NCBI RefSeq assembly: GCF_037963145.1
Contig: NZ_CP150144.1
Coordinates: forward strand, 1,922,001 to 1,986,000
DNA: 64,000 nucleotides
Origin: Oceanobacillus sp. FSL K6-2867
Lineage (GTDB): Bacteria; Bacillota; Bacilli; Bacillales; Amphibacillaceae
Direction of reading: 5' to 3'
The notes below the pieces were generated by a model that was not told the DNA's origin, ran no database searches, and was given only the letters and a program-made list of their open reading frames with translations. Below are positions 53,455-64,000 of the stretch, in pieces (position 1 is the stretch's first letter; every line of letters starts with the position of its first letter). Both the position numbers and the translations under genes were made by a program.

Positions 53455-54924
53455 TTAAGCTCCTAATTGCCTTAGTACTTTATCAAGCCTTGCTATGACA
53501 ACAGATTTTCCTAAAAGCTCAATTGCAAACGGCAGCTCTGGACCATGCATTTGGCCAGTCGTCGCAATCCGAATTGGCATAAATAACTTCTTGCCACGGT
53601 GGCCCGTTTCCTTTTGTGTTGCTTTAAACTGTGCTTTTACCGTGTCCTTTGTAAACTCATCCAAATGAATCAGCTTATCTGTGAAAACCTGGAGAACTTC
53701 TGGTACTTGTTCACCTTGCAATACTTCCATTGCTTCCTCATCAATAGAGATATCATCATTAAAGAATAGCTCTGTCAGTTCAACAATCTCAGCACCATAA
53801 CGTAATTGATCACGATACAGGCTGATTACGTTTTCTGCCCAAGCTCTTTTATCTGTATCCATATCCTCTGGCAATTTTCCAGCATCAATTAAATGTAGCA
53901 TAGCTAGGTCAATTACTGTGTCTAATTCAGCTGCTTTTATATATTCATTGTTCATCCATTTTAATTTTTGTTGATCAAAAATCGCCGCAGATGTAGATAG
54001 TCGTTCTGGATCAAAAATTTCAATTAGCTTTTCTTGAGAAAAGATCTCTTCCTCCCCAACTGGAGACCAGCCTAATAAGCTGATAAAATTAAACATTGCT
54101 TCAGGTAAATATCCTAAATTGCGATATTGCTCAATAAACTGAAGGATATGCTCATCACGCTTGCTTAGCTTTTTACGCTCCTCGTTCAAAATAAGGGTCA
54201 TATGGCCATATTTTGGCGCTTCCCAGCCAAATGCCTCATAGACCATCATTTGCTTCGGTGTGTTGGAAATATGCTCCTCACCACGTAATACATGTGTAAT
54301 TTCCATCAGATGGTCGTCAATTGCTACGGCAAAGTTATAAGTCGGGATACCATTTTTCTTCACAATAACCCAGTCGCCAAAATCACTCGATTCAAACGTA
54401 ATTTCACCGCGAACAATATCGTTAAATGTATAAGTCTTATTCTCCGGCACACGAAGACGGATACTTGGTTTACGACCTTCTGCCTCAAAAGCTGCAATTT
54501 GTTCCTCTGTTAAATCACGATGGGCACCTGAATATTTAGGAACTTGTCCTTTTGCACGTTGCTCTTCCCGCTCAGCCTCAAGTTCTTCCTCTGACATATA
54601 ACATTTATAGGCAAGGTTTCTTTCCAATAATTCATTAATATATTTATTATATAATTCTAAGCGCTCTGTTTGACGATACGGACCATAGTCACCGCCATTA
54701 TCAGCACCTTCATCCCATTCTAATCCGAGCCATTTTAAAAACTTCAGCTGGCTCTCTTCTCCGCCCGCTACATTTCGTTTTTCATCCGTATCCTCTGTAC
54801 GAATAATAAACTTTCCGTCAAAATGTTTTGCATATAAATAGTTAAATAAAGCTGTACGTGCATTTCCAATATGCAGATGGCCTGTCGGACTTGGCGCATA
54901 ACGCACACGAACTTCCTTACTCAT
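53455..54924 (-). CDS. gltX: Glutamyl-tRNA synthetase
   Basis: GltX charges tRNA-Glu and, in organisms without GlnRS, tRNA-Gln. The 489-residue class I enzyme has [15 protein letters not shown] (HIGH region) and KLSKRDEHI (KMSKS region). It precedes cysE as in B. subtilis, with a repeat and the T-box between. The usual upstream genes ispD and ispF are absent; a strong terminator and yacL precede it. Confidence 0.98.
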   Translation of the reverse strand: MSKEVRVRYAPSPTGHLHIGNARTALFNYLYAKHFDGKFIIRTEDTDEKRNVAGGEESQLKFLKWLGLEWDEGADNGGDYGPYRQTERLELYNKYINELLERNLAYKCYMSEEELEAEREEQRAKGQVPKYSGAHRDLTEEQIAAFEAEGRKPSIRLRVPENKTYTFNDIVRGEITFESSDFGDWVIVKKNGIPTYNFAVAIDDHLMEITHVLRGEEHISNTPKQMMVYEAFGWEAPKYGHMTLILNEERKKLSKRDEHILQFIEQYRNLGYLPEAMFNFISLLGWSPVGEEEIFSQEKLIEIFDPERLSTSAAIFDQQKLKWMNNEYIKAAELDTVIDLAMLHLIDAGKLPEDMDTDKRAWAENVISLYRDQLRYGAEIVELTELFFNDDISIDEEAMEVLQGEQVPEVLQVFTDKLIHLDEFTKDTVKAQFKATQKETGHRGKKLFMPIRIATTGQMHGPELPFAIELLGKSVVIARLDKVLRQLGA

Positions 54925-54985
54925 GGTGTTGCCCCTCTCTTATTTATTGACTTCCGATATAAGTATGGATTTACCTCTATATGAA

Positions 54986-55018
54986 AAAGTGATAACATAT
55001 CATTCATGTTATCACTTT
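54986..55018 (-). terminator. Terminator after yacL
   Basis: A perfect 13-bp stem (AAAGTGATAACAT and complement) with a 7-base loop is followed by further T on the minus strand. gltX must therefore have its own promoter downstream of it. Confidence 0.9.
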
Positions 55019-55045
55019 ACTTCACCTTAATCAGTTATACCTCTT

Positions 55046-56146
55046 TTACAGTGCTTTTTCAAGTAATTTTGGTTTTGCAAAGATCATCCGACCAGCTGAT
55101 GTTTGCAGCACACTTGTAATGATTACTTCAATTGTTTTCCCGATATAATCCCGGCCTTCTTCTACAACTATCATTGTACCATCATCAAGATAGGCAACTC
55201 CTTGATTATGCTCTTTCCCATCTTTAATTACTTGTACAATCAGTTCTTCACCCGGAAGTACAACCGGCTTCACCGCATTGGCAAGATCATTAATATTCAG
55301 CACGTTAACACCTTGTAAATCACAAACTTTATTTAGATTGAAATCATTTGTTACTACAATACCATCAATTACCTTCGCAAGCTTAATTAGCTTACTATCA
55401 ACTTCTGGAATATCCTCAAAGTCTCCTTCATAAATCTCGACTTTTACTGGCAATTCCTTTTGAATGCGATTCAGCACATCAAGACCACGTCGTCCTCTAT
55501 TTCGTTTAAGCGTGTCAGAGGAATCAGCAATATGTTGCAGCTCCCCAAGAACGAATTGCGGTATTACAACTGTTCCTTCTAAAAAGTTCGTTTGACAAAT
55601 ATCTGCAATTCTACCATCGATTATAACACTCGTATCCAGTATTTTTGCCTTTGGCAGGATACCATCTGCATCGTCACCTTCTACAGGCCGGCGTTTGTCT
55701 TTTTTATTTGTTTTCATCAGATTAACAAATTCATCCCTGCGCCTGAATCCTACTTGGAAACCGAGGTAACCAAGTACAATCATAATAAAGAGCGGCAGCA
55801 CCTGTGATACAACCTCAATATTAATATCTTGCAAGGGCATGTTAACAAAATAAGCAATAACCAATCCGACAATTAAACCAATACTACCAAAAAATAAATC
55901 AACTGCTGGGAGCTTAATAAGTGCGTCTTCTACCCACCTTAAGAAGTCAACAATATAATCTGCCAGCCAATAAGAAAGAATAAAGAATATAATTGCACCG
56001 ATGATCATGCCTAAATATGGGGATCTTGCCCAATCCAAATTTGTAATGTTCAATAACCGAATTATTTCTGGAACATATAGATATCCAGTAGTACCGCCTA
56101 GAACAATAAAGAATAAATGCACTATTTTTTTGAGCAACATCGTCAC
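55046..56146 (-). CDS. yacL: PIN/TRAM domain membrane protein YacL
   Basis: This conserved Firmicutes protein (366 residues) has four membrane helices in the first 140 residues, a PIN nuclease-like domain (about 165-285; [15 protein letters not shown], then [12 protein letters not shown]) and a C-terminal TRAM domain (about 300-360). The acidic PIN residues are present. Its function is not established. In B. subtilis it lies between disA and ispD; here it directly follows radA and precedes gltX. Confidence 0.92.
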   Translation of the reverse strand: MTMLLKKIVHLFFIVLGGTTGYLYVPEIIRLLNITNLDWARSPYLGMIIGAIIFFILSYWLADYIVDFLRWVEDALIKLPAVDLFFGSIGLIVGLVIAYFVNMPLQDINIEVVSQVLPLFIMIVLGYLGFQVGFRRRDEFVNLMKTNKKDKRRPVEGDDADGILPKAKILDTSVIIDGRIADICQTNFLEGTVVIPQFVLGELQHIADSSDTLKRNRGRRGLDVLNRIQKELPVKVEIYEGDFEDIPEVDSKLIKLAKVIDGIVVTNDFNLNKVCDLQGVNVLNINDLANAVKPVVLPGEELIVQVIKDGKEHNQGVAYLDDGTMIVVEEGRDYIGKTIEVIITSVLQTSAGRMIFAKPKLLEKAL

Positions 56147-56265
56147 CTCCTAATGTTTAGTATTACCTAGAAATTTATAATTTAACCCTTATAATAGGGC
56201 GAAAAAAGCATTGTATTTCACAAATCACAGAATAAGTGGGTCATTTCATTGAAAAAACTTAAAAA

Positions 56266-57633
56266 TTACTGAGCCATCGCTATATCTAATGCTTGTTGTA
56301 CTGTACGCACGCCATGAACTTGAATTCCTTTCGGGTATGTCCAGCCGTCTAAATTGTTTTCCGGACAAATCACACGTTTAAAGCCAAGCTTAGCCGCTTC
56401 TTGAACACGCTGTTCGATACGGGAAACACGTCTGATCTCACCAGTAAGGCCAACTTCTCCAATAAATATATCATCTGGATTCGTTGGTTTATCGCGAAAG
56501 CTTGAAGCAATGCTTACAGCAAGTGCCAGGTCAATTGCAGGTTCATCAAGCTTCACACCACCGGCTACCTTAATGTAGGCATCCTGGTTTTGCAGCATAA
56601 GGCCGACACGCTTTTCGAGAACTGCCATTAATAAGGGAACACGGTTATGATCTATTCCTGTGGCCATACGGCGTGGATTACCGAAGCTAGTTGGAGAAAT
56701 CAATGCTTGAATTTCAACGAGTACGGGTCTTGTCCCTTCCATTGATGCAACGACAGTAGAGCCTGCTGAACCTTCTGAACGCTCTTCCAGGAAAATTTCC
56801 GAAGGGTTCATCACTTCCCGAAGGCCTTCTTCTTTCATTTCAAAAATACCCATTTCATTCGTACTTCCAAAACGATTCTTCACACCTCGTAAAATTCGAT
56901 ACGTATGATGCCTTTCCCCTTCAAAATACAAGACAGCATCAACCATATGCTCAAGCAGCCTTGGACCAGCTATCGCTCCTTCTTTCGTCACGTGACCAAC
57001 TATAAATATCGGAATGCCGTTTGATTTTGCAACCTTCATTAAATCAACGGTACATTCTCGTACTTGCGAAACACTGCCAGGAGCGCTGGTTACGTCTTCT
57101 TTGAAAATTGTCTGAATGGAGTCGATGACGACAAATGAAGGACGAATCTCCTCAATTTGTTTTTGGATATCAAACAAATTCGTTTCAGATAGAACGTAGA
57201 GCAAATCTTCCTTTACTCCTAATCGATCAGCACGCAGCTTTGTTTGGCGAATCGATTCCTCACCAGAAACATAGAGGACCGGCAATTGCTTTCCTGCAAG
57301 CTGGGAGGAGATTTGTAATAACAGGGTAGATTTACCAATCCCTGGGTCACCACCGATTAAGACAAGTGATCCGAGAACAATACCTCCACCGAGCACACGA
57401 TTGAATTCCTTCATCTTCGTGGTAATACGCGGTTCTTTCTGCGATTCAATCGAAGTAATCCTCTCTGGCTTACTGACGACTTGTGTTCCACTTACTTGTC
57501 TTCCTCTGACTGTTTTCGCTTCAACTTCCTCCACCATCGTATTCCAATTATTACAGCCTGGGCATTTGCCCATCCATTTAGCAGATTCATATCCGCAATC
57601 CTGACAAACATACTTTGTTTTTCGCTTAGCCAA
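56266..57633 (-). CDS. radA: DNA repair protein RadA
   Basis: RadA (Sms) is a RecA-like helicase that promotes branch migration in recombination. From a TTG after AAGGGGAT the protein has 455 residues. A zinc finger (Cys10, Cys13, Cys24, Cys27), Walker A GDPGIGKS at 95-102, the RadA KNRFG motif and a C-terminal Lon-protease-like domain are all present. It follows clpC after a bidirectional terminator. disA, the usual next gene, is missing. Confidence 0.96.
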   Translation of the reverse strand: MAKRKTKYVCQDCGYESAKWMGKCPGCNNWNTMVEEVEAKTVRGRQVSGTQVVSKPERITSIESQKEPRITTKMKEFNRVLGGGIVLGSLVLIGGDPGIGKSTLLLQISSQLAGKQLPVLYVSGEESIRQTKLRADRLGVKEDLLYVLSETNLFDIQKQIEEIRPSFVVIDSIQTIFKEDVTSAPGSVSQVRECTVDLMKVAKSNGIPIFIVGHVTKEGAIAGPRLLEHMVDAVLYFEGERHHTYRILRGVKNRFGSTNEMGIFEMKEEGLREVMNPSEIFLEERSEGSAGSTVVASMEGTRPVLVEIQALISPTSFGNPRRMATGIDHNRVPLLMAVLEKRVGLMLQNQDAYIKVAGGVKLDEPAIDLALAVSIASSFRDKPTNPDDIFIGEVGLTGEIRRVSRIEQRVQEAAKLGFKRVICPENNLDGWTYPKGIQVHGVRTVQQALDIAMAQ

Positions 57634-57678
57634 ATCACTATCCCCTTCTCTTACTATTGTAAAACATTTTTGGAACAA

Positions 57679-57963
57679 ATAGGTTACAGCTTCCTATCAA
57701 TTTATGAAACATATTTCCTTATTTATGCCACAACTGGGTCGTTTAGTACTTTTCTCATTTGAATTGGGTGTTTAAAGTAGGATAAAAAGGCTTTTGAACA
57801 CCTCTTTATATGGAAGGAAAAGCTAGAAGATACTGTTCTTCTAGCTTTTTTGCATTCTTTTGGAATTAAAATTGAATATCCTGCCCCATAAAGCGATGAC
57901 TCCTTGCCCCATACTACGGATGTGCAATTCATTCATCGCTTAACCGGGTTTTATTTTCTTTAT
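57679..57963. other. Spacer between clpC and radA
   Basis: The 285-bp spacer holds the clpC terminator and an A/T-rich stretch. The short frames that cross it are incidental because they run through the terminator stem. Confidence 0.5.
57818..57848. terminator. Bidirectional terminator after the clpC operon
   Basis: A perfect 11-bp stem (AAAGCTAGAAG and complement) with an 8-base loop is flanked by T-runs on both strands (TTTTTT on plus, TTTTCC on minus). Confidence 0.85.
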
Positions 57964-60393
57964 TTACGAGAGGACGATGAAGTCTCCTTTATTATTCAAA
58001 CCAATTTTAACTTGTTCCCCTGCAGCAATTGTTTCTTTCAGCAACTCTTCGGAAAGAAGGTCTTCGATATTCTTCTGAATAGATCTGCGCAATGGACGTG
58101 CACCATATTCCGGATCGAACCCTTCATTGGCTATCTTTTCAATCGCTTTATCAGTCAAGGACAAATGAATGTCTTGATCCTTCAAACGACGCTGCAATTG
58201 GTCAAGCATAAGTGTCACAATATCTTTCATGTGCTTTTTCTCTAATGAATGGAATACAATCGTCTCATCAATTCGGTTTAAAAACTCAGGACGAAATGCT
58301 TTCTTTAATTCATCCATTACTTTTGACTTCATATCGCTATATTGTTTGCTTTCATCAGCAATATTAAAGCCTACATATTTATTCCGTTTCAGCTCACTCG
58401 CTCCAACATTGGATGTCATAATAATTACTGTATTGCGGAAGTCAACAAGTCTACCTTTAGAATCAGTTAGACGCCCATCTTCAAGCACTTGTAATAAAAT
58501 ATTAAATACCTCTGGATGTGCTTTTTCAACCTCATCTAATAGAACGACAGAATATGGTTTACGACGAACCTTCTCTGTCAGCTGACCGCCTTCTTCATAG
58601 CCAACATACCCTGGAGGTGAACCAACTAGACGGGATGTTGCATGTCTTTCCATATATTCGGACATGTCAATACGAATCATCGCATCTTCGTCAGCGAACA
58701 TTACTTCTGCTAAAGCACGAGCAAGCTCTGTTTTACCAACCCCTGTTGGTCCAAGGAAAATAAAAGAGCCAATTGGTCGTTTCGGATCTTTTAAACCAGC
58801 ACGTGCTCTTCGAATTGCCTTCGAAATCGCATTTACTGCCTCGCCTTGACCAATTACACGGTTATGCAAGATCTCCTCCATGTTTAACAGGCGCTCACTT
58901 TCATCTTTTGTTAATTTCGATACAGGCACTCCCGTCCAGATGGATACGACACTTGCAATATCTTCAACCGTAACCTCGGAATCGGTTTGGCCTTGCTTTT
59001 CTTTCCATTCATTTTTCGTTTTTTCCAGCTCTTCACGATAACGTTGTTCAGAGTCACGCAGAGATGCAGCCTTTTCAAATTCTTGACTTTGTACTGCAGC
59101 GTCTTTTTCTTTTCTTACCTCTTCAAGCTTCTGCTCAAGTTCTTTTAGATTTGGTGGAACCGTATAAGAGCTTAGACGTACTTTAGAACCCGCCTCGTCA
59201 ATTAAATCAATCGCCTTATCTGGAAGGAAACGGTCAGTAATATAACGGTCAGAAAGTGTTGCAGCTGCTTCAATTGCTTCATCTGTGATCGTTACACGAT
59301 GGTGCGCTTCATAACGATCGCGTAGTCCATGTAAAATCTGAATCGTTTCTTCCAATGTAGGTTCATCCACCTGTATTGGCTGGAATCTACGCTCCAACGC
59401 GGCATCTTTTTCAATATATTTACGATATTCATCAAGTGTTGTTGCACCAATACATTGTAATTCACCACGCGCAAGGGATGGTTTTAAAATGTTTGATGCA
59501 TCAATTGCACCCTCTGCTCCACCAGCTCCAATTAATGTATGAAGTTCATCAATAAATAAAATGATATTTCCAGCTTGGCGGATTTCCTCCATTACCTTTT
59601 TTAAGCGATCTTCAAATTCACCGCGGTATTTCGTACCTGCAACAACTGTCCCCATATCTAATGTCATTACCCGCTTATCACGAAGCGTTTCAGGAACTTC
59701 ATTATCAATAATTTGCTGCGCTAAACCTTCTGCTACAGCTGTTTTACCGACACCCGGCTCACCGATTAAAACAGGATTGTTTTTCGTACGGCGGCTCAGT
59801 ACTTGAATAACCCGCTCGATTTCCTTTGTACGACCGATTACGGGGTCAATTTTGCCTTCTTTTGCGCTAACTGTTAAGTCTCGTGCCAAAGAATCCAATG
59901 TCGGTGTACTTGCATTTGATTGCTGTCCAGAACGTCCTTGTCTGCCAGCTTGTGATTCATTGCTTCCCAGTAGCTGCAGCACCTGCTGTCTTGCCTTATT
60001 TAGGCTTACACCAAGATTATTCAATACCCGGGCAGCAACACCTTCACCTTCTCGAATAAGACCAAGTAAAATATGCTCTGTACCCACATAAGAATGCCCA
60101 AGCTTTCTCGCTTCATCCTGCGATAACTCAACGACCTTCTTTGCTCGCGGCGTGTAGTGAATTGATTGCATTGGCTGCTTATCGACACCAATTAACTTTT
60201 CTACTTCTTCTTGTATTTTTGACACTTCTAAGCCTAAAGATTGCAATGCTTTTGCCGCAATCCCTTCGCCTTCACGCACTAGGCCTAGTAAAATATGTTC
60301 TGTGCCAATATTTTTATGGCCAAGTCTTACCGCTTCTTCTTGTGATAATGCTAATACTTTTTGTGCTCTTTCTGTAAATCGTCCAAACATCAT
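57964..60393 (-). CDS. clpC: ATP-dependent Clp protease ATP-binding subunit ClpC
   Basis: ClpC unfolds substrates for ClpP; adaptors include MecA and the McsB/McsA arginine-phosphorylation system. The 809-residue protein has two N-terminal Clp repeats (about 1-145), AAA1 with Walker [10 protein letters not shown], the UVR-containing middle domain (about 415-490), and AAA2 with Walker [10 protein letters not shown], ending in an arginine-finger/sensor region ([12 protein letters not shown]). It is the last gene of ctsR-mcsA-mcsB-clpC. Confidence 0.98.
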   Translation of the reverse strand: MMFGRFTERAQKVLALSQEEAVRLGHKNIGTEHILLGLVREGEGIAAKALQSLGLEVSKIQEEVEKLIGVDKQPMQSIHYTPRAKKVVELSQDEARKLGHSYVGTEHILLGLIREGEGVAARVLNNLGVSLNKARQQVLQLLGSNESQAGRQGRSGQQSNASTPTLDSLARDLTVSAKEGKIDPVIGRTKEIERVIQVLSRRTKNNPVLIGEPGVGKTAVAEGLAQQIIDNEVPETLRDKRVMTLDMGTVVAGTKYRGEFEDRLKKVMEEIRQAGNIILFIDELHTLIGAGGAEGAIDASNILKPSLARGELQCIGATTLDEYRKYIEKDAALERRFQPIQVDEPTLEETIQILHGLRDRYEAHHRVTITDEAIEAAATLSDRYITDRFLPDKAIDLIDEAGSKVRLSSYTVPPNLKELEQKLEEVRKEKDAAVQSQEFEKAASLRDSEQRYREELEKTKNEWKEKQGQTDSEVTVEDIASVVSIWTGVPVSKLTKDESERLLNMEEILHNRVIGQGEAVNAISKAIRRARAGLKDPKRPIGSFIFLGPTGVGKTELARALAEVMFADEDAMIRIDMSEYMERHATSRLVGSPPGYVGYEEGGQLTEKVRRKPYSVVLLDEVEKAHPEVFNILLQVLEDGRLTDSKGRLVDFRNTVIIMTSNVGASELKRNKYVGFNIADESKQYSDMKSKVMDELKKAFRPEFLNRIDETIVFHSLEKKHMKDIVTLMLDQLQRRLKDQDIHLSLTDKAIEKIANEGFDPEYGARPLRRSIQKNIEDLLSEELLKETIAAGEQVKIGLNNKGDFIVLS

Positions 60394-60406
60394 CTGGATT
60401 TCCCTC

Positions 60407-61471
60407 CTAGTTTTCCAATTTTAATCGTTCGCGTATAAGCGATGCACGCAATACATCTCGTTCACCTGCATTTAAAGTTCTATTCGCATATTGTTGAAGA
60501 AAACCCGGTTGTGTAAGAACCATTAATTCATTTAAGATATTTCCTGATGTATTTTCTATAATACCTAAGTCTATGCCTAATCGCACGTCAGAAATACATT
60601 TTGCTGCTTCTTTTGATTCAATAATTCGACTATACTGCAGAACACCATAGGACCGAAAGATACGATCCTCAAGGTTTACACCAGATCGTTTCATGATATA
60701 ATTTCTTGCGGTGCGTTCATGATCGATTAGCTGGTTCACAACACTCTCTAAGTCCTCTACAATATCTTTCTCGGACTTTCCAAGCGTAATTTGGTTGGAA
60801 ATTTGAAAAATGTTACCGAGCGCCTCACTGCCTTCTCCATAGATCCCTCGGACAACAAGGCCCAGCTGACTGATTGCAGGAATCATCCGGTTAATTTGCT
60901 TTGTCATCGATAAGGCAGGAAGATGCATCATAACAGACGCCCGCATCCCTGTTCCTACATTTGTTGGACAACTTGTTAAATAACCTTTCGTTTCATCGTA
61001 TGCATAATTTACCTTCTCTTCAATCCAATCATCAAATTGGAATGCCTCTTCCAGTGCCTTTTTTAATTGTAACCCTGGAAAATAAAGCTGAATACGAATA
61101 TGGTCCTCTTCATTTATCATGACGGAAACCTGCTCATTTTGCGAAATCATAACAGCAGCATGCTCATCATGCTTCACTAAATGAGGACTAATTAAATGCT
61201 TTTCCACCAGTACACGCTTTTCTACAGGCGACAAGTCTTTAATAGATACAAATTCTAGATTTTCATAGCTTTGAAAGTTTTGATGTTCATATTCTTTCTT
61301 AAAAAAACTACGAATTTTATCCAACTTTTCATTTTCGCCAAGTATTGGGTATGTTGCATTGGCAAAGTTCCGTGCTAAACGAATTCTGCTGCTCATCACA
61401 ATATCGTTATCAGGCCCTTGCTGGTACATCCAAGGGCTAAGCGCTTCTTTGATAAAATGCTCTAAGCTCAA
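60407..61471 (-). CDS. mcsB: Protein-arginine kinase McsB
   Basis: McsB phosphorylates arginines, marking proteins for ClpCP and inactivating CtsR under stress. The 354-residue protein belongs to the guanidino-kinase superfamily, with SSRIRLARN at 27-35 and Cys168 in [13 protein letters not shown]. It overlaps mcsA by 4 bases and precedes clpC by 13. Confidence 0.97.
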   Translation of the reverse strand: MSLEHFIKEALSPWMYQQGPDNDIVMSSRIRLARNFANATYPILGENEKLDKIRSFFKKEYEHQNFQSYENLEFVSIKDLSPVEKRVLVEKHLISPHLVKHDEHAAVMISQNEQVSVMINEEDHIRIQLYFPGLQLKKALEEAFQFDDWIEEKVNYAYDETKGYLTSCPTNVGTGMRASVMMHLPALSMTKQINRMIPAISQLGLVVRGIYGEGSEALGNIFQISNQITLGKSEKDIVEDLESVVNQLIDHERTARNYIMKRSGVNLEDRIFRSYGVLQYSRIIESKEAAKCISDVRLGIDLGIIENTSGNILNELMVLTQPGFLQQYANRTLNAGERDVLRASLIRERLKLEN

Positions 61472-62016
61472 GACTCATCACCTGCTTCCGGCTCTTTATC
61501 CCCTTTTTCCAATGCCCTTATTTTATCACGAACATTTGCAGCCTCTTCAAAAGCTTCCGCCTCAATCAACTGCTGCAACTCTTCGCGATAGTTTTTCAGC
61601 TGTTTTTTTAATTGTAAGCCACTGCCAGCACGTTTTGGAATTTTTCCAAAATGTTTCGTATTGCCAGAGTGAACCCTGCGAAATATCGGCTCTAATTTGG
61701 AAGCGAAGGATTCATAGCAATGCGCACAGCCAAACTTACCAACTTGCTTAAACTTTGCAAACGTCATTCCACAATTCGAACATTGCAGCTCTTTTACTTG
61801 GTTTATTTGATTTTCGCTCATGTTGGTCATATTAAAATTATCAAAATTAAATAAACCTGTTAGTAAATCGTGAAGCGAATAACCTTCCTCCGGATATGTG
61901 ATATATCCCTTCTTCTTGGCACATGTCTCACACATACTTACCTTTGTTTCTTGCCCATTAATTACCTGTTTTACATGCAGTGTGGCTGGGCGTTCATGAC
62001 ATTCCTGGCATTCCAA
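61468..62016 (-). CDS. mcsA: Protein-arginine kinase activator McsA
   Basis: McsA binds and stimulates McsB. The 182-residue protein has four zinc pairs (Cys3-Cys6, Cys29-Cys32, Cys79-Cys82, Cys97-Cys100) and a C-terminal UVR domain (about 140-170, [21 protein letters not shown]). The start is a TTG behind GGGGG. It lies 42 bp after ctsR. Confidence 0.96.
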   Translation of the reverse strand: MECQECHERPATLHVKQVINGQETKVSMCETCAKKKGYITYPEEGYSLHDLLTGLFNFDNFNMTNMSENQINQVKELQCSNCGMTFAKFKQVGKFGCAHCYESFASKLEPIFRRVHSGNTKHFGKIPKRAGSGLQLKKQLKNYREELQQLIEAEAFEEAANVRDKIRALEKGDKEPEAGDES

Positions 62017-62058
62017 TATCTATTCCCCCTTCACCAAAATTATTTGCAAAATACTGCT

Positions 62059-62526
62059 TTACTCATTTGCATATTTTAGCGTTAAAAGCATTTTGGATAA
62101 TATGCGAGCACGTAATTCATCTCTTAATGGAAGTTGAAAAGCTAATGTCGTACGATCAATTGCACTAAGCATAATCTTTGCCTCACGCTTTGTGATAATA
62201 CCTTCCTCCAATAGACGTTCCAAAACATCAATAGACGATCGCTGAGAAACAGAACCATCAATCATCTGGATAATTTCATCAATAAGTTCAGACTTATCCT
62301 GATGCTTTATTCGCATGATACGAATATAGCCACCACCGCCCCGCTTACTCTCTACTATATACCCTTTTTCTACAGTAAAACGCGTATTAATGACATAATT
62401 TATTTGAGAAGGAACACACTGAAACTGATCTGCAATTTCACTTCGCTTAATCTCAATTGCATTCTGCCCCTTCGCCTGCAGAACCTTTTTCAGATACTGT
62501 TCAATTACATCCGAAATATTGCTCAT
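62059..62526 (-). CDS. ctsR: Transcriptional repressor CtsR
   Basis: CtsR represses clp genes and is released by heat and by McsB. The 155-residue protein has the N-terminal winged helix-turn-helix with the glycine-rich wing thermosensor (SKRGGGGYIRI) and the C-terminal dimerisation domain. It is the first gene of its own operon and its operator lies just upstream, giving autoregulation. Confidence 0.97.
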   Translation of the reverse strand: MSNISDVIEQYLKKVLQAKGQNAIEIKRSEIADQFQCVPSQINYVINTRFTVEKGYIVESKRGGGGYIRIMRIKHQDKSELIDEIIQMIDGSVSQRSSIDVLERLLEEGIITKREAKIMLSAIDRTTLAFQLPLRDELRARILSKMLLTLKYANE

Positions 62527-62568
62527 CTGCCCTACACCTTTCTGTATGAATTATCCAGCATGTTATTC

Positions 62569-62629
62569 TTTTGACTTTGACTATCTTTGACTATAATCTT
62601 ATTATACGTCAAAACGGAGGAGATGCAAA
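62569..62629 (-). promoter_or_regulatory. ctsR operon promoter with CtsR operator
   Basis: The minus strand reads TTTGCA, 17 bp, TATAAT, then AGTCAAA-GAT-AGTCAAA (62576-62592), a match to the CtsR heptad repeat RGTCAAA-NAN-RGTCAAA. A third half-site GTCAAA follows at once (62570-62575). The operator overlaps the expected transcription start, as needed for repression. Confidence 0.9.
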
Positions 62630-62674
62630 CTACTTATATATATCTTAGACAAAATTTACAAAAACGAAACCAAA

Positions 62675-62703
62675 AACCTTACACAAATTATCTATGTAAG
62701 GTT
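62675..62703. terminator. Terminator between mgtC and the ctsR promoter
   Basis: A 9-bp stem (AACCTTACA/TGTAAGGTT) with an 11-base loop is followed by T on both strands. It ends the mgtC transcript 14 bp after the stop codon. Confidence 0.85.
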
Positions 62704-62716
62704 TTTTGGAATTTCA

Positions 62717-63418
62717 TTATTTATTTAATTCAGAGATACTCTTTATGCCCTGAAGCTGCGAAATCTCTTCAAAAATCTTAATAAGATGCTGCCTATCTTT
62801 CCGATTCATTTTTATATAAAATTTCCTTAAACTGCTTTCTTGTCTAATAATCTCAATATTTGTAATGGAAAAGTGGTGTTTTTCAAGTATCTCCAGCACC
62901 TTATTAATTTCAATCGTTTCATCAACCACCAATTCGATAAACATAGTAGTTCTTGATCTAGGAAATATTCTTTCAATATGATTTAGGAAAATCAGACTGA
63001 TTAATATAATTAGCGTTGTGAAAATAGCAACACTATACATTCCTGCGCCTACCACAAGGCCAATTCCAGCCACAGTCCAGATAGAAGCTGCTGTAGTCAA
63101 GCCTCGGACAGTTCCACCATAAACAATAATCGTCCCGGCTCCAAGAAAACCAATCCCACTAATAACGTAGGAAGGAATACGTGCAGGATCAAAACGTATA
63201 TTATCATTTACTTCATTAAATGCACTAAAGCCAAACAGGGATAATATCATCATTAAACAAGCACCCACACCAACAAGAATATGCGTGCGGAACCCAGCGG
63301 AATGATTGTTAATCTCCCGTTCAAAACCGATTAAACCAGATAATACAAGTGCAACAAGCAACCTGGTAACCATTAATAAAAAGTCTTCTCCTAATAGTTG
63401 ATCTGTCCATGATTGCAA
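62717..63418 (-). CDS. MgtC/SapB family membrane protein
   Basis: This is a 233-residue protein with four to five membrane segments in the first 145 residues, the family motif GFEREINNHSAGFRTHILVGVGA, and a C-terminal cytosolic ACT-like domain (about 150-230). Family members include MgtC virulence factors that act on magnesium starvation survival, and other, uncharacterised proteins. Nothing in the leader resembles an M-box. The gene is not part of the usual ctsR neighbourhood in Bacillus. Confidence 0.9.
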   Translation of the reverse strand: MQSWTDQLLGEDFLLMVTRLLVALVLSGLIGFEREINNHSAGFRTHILVGVGACLMMILSLFGFSAFNEVNDNIRFDPARIPSYVISGIGFLGAGTIIVYGGTVRGLTTAASIWTVAGIGLVVGAGMYSVAIFTTLIILISLIFLNHIERIFPRSRTTMFIELVVDETIEINKVLEILEKHHFSITNIEIIRQESSLRKFYIKMNRKDRQHLIKIFEEISQLQGIKSISELNK

Positions 63419-63736
63419 TGATTATCCCCCCTTTTAAAGAGTTACTATCTATTTTTATTCTATTTCTATATAAAAATGAATCATTTTAGCATATGTTAGA
63501 ACCATCCAATAAAATACCTTACTCTGGGCTCATTCCTTATTACAATGCTTTTTAAACTTTGCTAAGTATATATGAGAGATGAAAATAAAAGAAAGTTTAC
63601 TGGTTTACTTACCGCAAAAAATGCAATTTTTTACTTGAATGTCGAAAATTCAATTTAACTTATAAAACATGTCAAATCATTTGGCTCTTTATCTCACTAA
63701 GTAATAATTAAGTAATCTTATGTCAAATAAGGCATT
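63419..63736. other. AT-rich spacer upstream of mgtC
   Basis: This 318-bp spacer has no supported gene or riboswitch. A TTGACA at complement 63667-63672 lacks a clear -10 at the right distance. Confidence 0.5.
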
Positions 63737-63994
63737 TTAAAAGGTATTTTTGTACATTTCTAAAACATGTAAGAGCTTGCCTCTGTTATATATTTCTACA
63801 TGAGGTACACCAGTATTGCATACGGCAACATAATCCTCAATTTGAATATGATTATTATTTACTTTCCTAATCATATATTGATTACCCTCATATACCCCAT
63901 ATCGGAAATTATCTAATGCAATAAAATCATGAATTACTTTGTAGATTTCTAAATCCATTATTTCTGATTCAAGAAACTGCCTTATAATATCCAT
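63737..63994 (-). CDS. Hypothetical protein, possibly cut by the window edge
   Basis: This is an 85-residue frame from the ATG at 63994; the frame stays open to the window edge and no ribosome binding site is visible, so the true start may lie outside. It has no membrane segment or known motif. The C-terminal half (YVAVCNTGVPHVEIYNRGKL) looks like a small beta-rich fold. Not recognised. Confidence 0.5.
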   Translation of the reverse strand: MDIIRQFLESEIMDLEIYKVIHDFIALDNFRYGVYEGNQYMIRKVNNNHIQIEDYVAVCNTGVPHVEIYNRGKLLHVLEMYKNTF

Positions 63995-64000
63995 CAAACC

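Noticed and set aside
57723..57932. Open frame in the clpC-radA spacer
   Set aside because: It runs through both arms of the terminator.
63419..63736. Magnesium riboswitch before mgtC
   Set aside because: The spacer is very AT-rich and has no M-box features or terminator stem.

Overview
The window reads as chromosome of a low-GC Gram-positive member of the Bacillaceae, probably close to Oceanobacillus, Virgibacillus or Lentibacillus. Gene order from ctsR through gltX, sigH, rpoBC, str, S10, spc, alpha, ecf and truA to rplM-rpsI follows the Bacillus subtilis plan almost gene for gene, with AGGAGG-type ribosome binding sites and frequent TTG/GTG starts. The species is inferred from protein resemblance only; no 16S gene is present.

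Layout. 1-10372 is an accessory island at the 3' end of rpsI. It holds, on the minus strand, a type I restriction-modification operon (hsdM-hsdS-hsdR, the last cut by the window edge), a short RadC-like JAMM protein and an unrecognised 252-residue coiled-coil protein. On the plus strand it holds a compact mobilisation/integration module: a small conjugative-element protein, an FtsK/TcpA-type coupling protein, a strongly palindromic candidate oriT, a NicK/MobT-like relaxase broken into three frames, a small ORF, an excisionase-like HTH protein and a tyrosine integrase whose gene ends 68 bp from the rpsI stop codon. No type IV secretion genes are visible, so the module looks like an integrative mobilisable element. 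The left attachment site was not found here.

10441-35227 holds rpsI-rplM, truA, the ECF transporter core (ecfT-ecfA2-ecfA1), and the alpha, spc, S10 and str gene groups. Differences from B. subtilis order are the absence of map between adk and infA, a degenerate repeat between rplX and rplN, and repeat-rich spacers at 14.8-15.2 kb and 30.1-30.3 kb. 35408-48941 holds rpoC, rpoB, rsmC, rplL, rplJ, rplA, rplK, nusG, secE, rpmGB and sigH, with several readable promoters, leaders and attenuator-like hairpins. 49075-54924 holds rae1, rlmB, mrnC, cysS, cysE (behind a cysteine T-box), a MITE-like repeat and gltX. 55046-62526 holds yacL, radA and the clpC-mcsB-mcsA-ctsR stress operon with a CtsR operator. 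disA, ispD and ispF, usually found here in Bacillus, are absent. 62717-63994 holds an MgtC-family membrane protein and an unrecognised small protein.

How the genes work together. Almost all of 10.4-62.5 kb is the minus-strand transcription/translation core (RNA polymerase, ribosomal proteins, elongation factors, NusG, SecE/SecY, tRNA synthetases, rRNA/tRNA modification) plus protein quality control (CtsR, McsA, McsB, ClpC). The only clearly foreign part is the island at rpsI, where an integrase uses a conserved ribosomal gene end as its landing site and an adjoining restriction system may be cargo. The island, its split relaxase, its oriT candidate and the unknown 252-residue protein are the places most likely to repay a second look.
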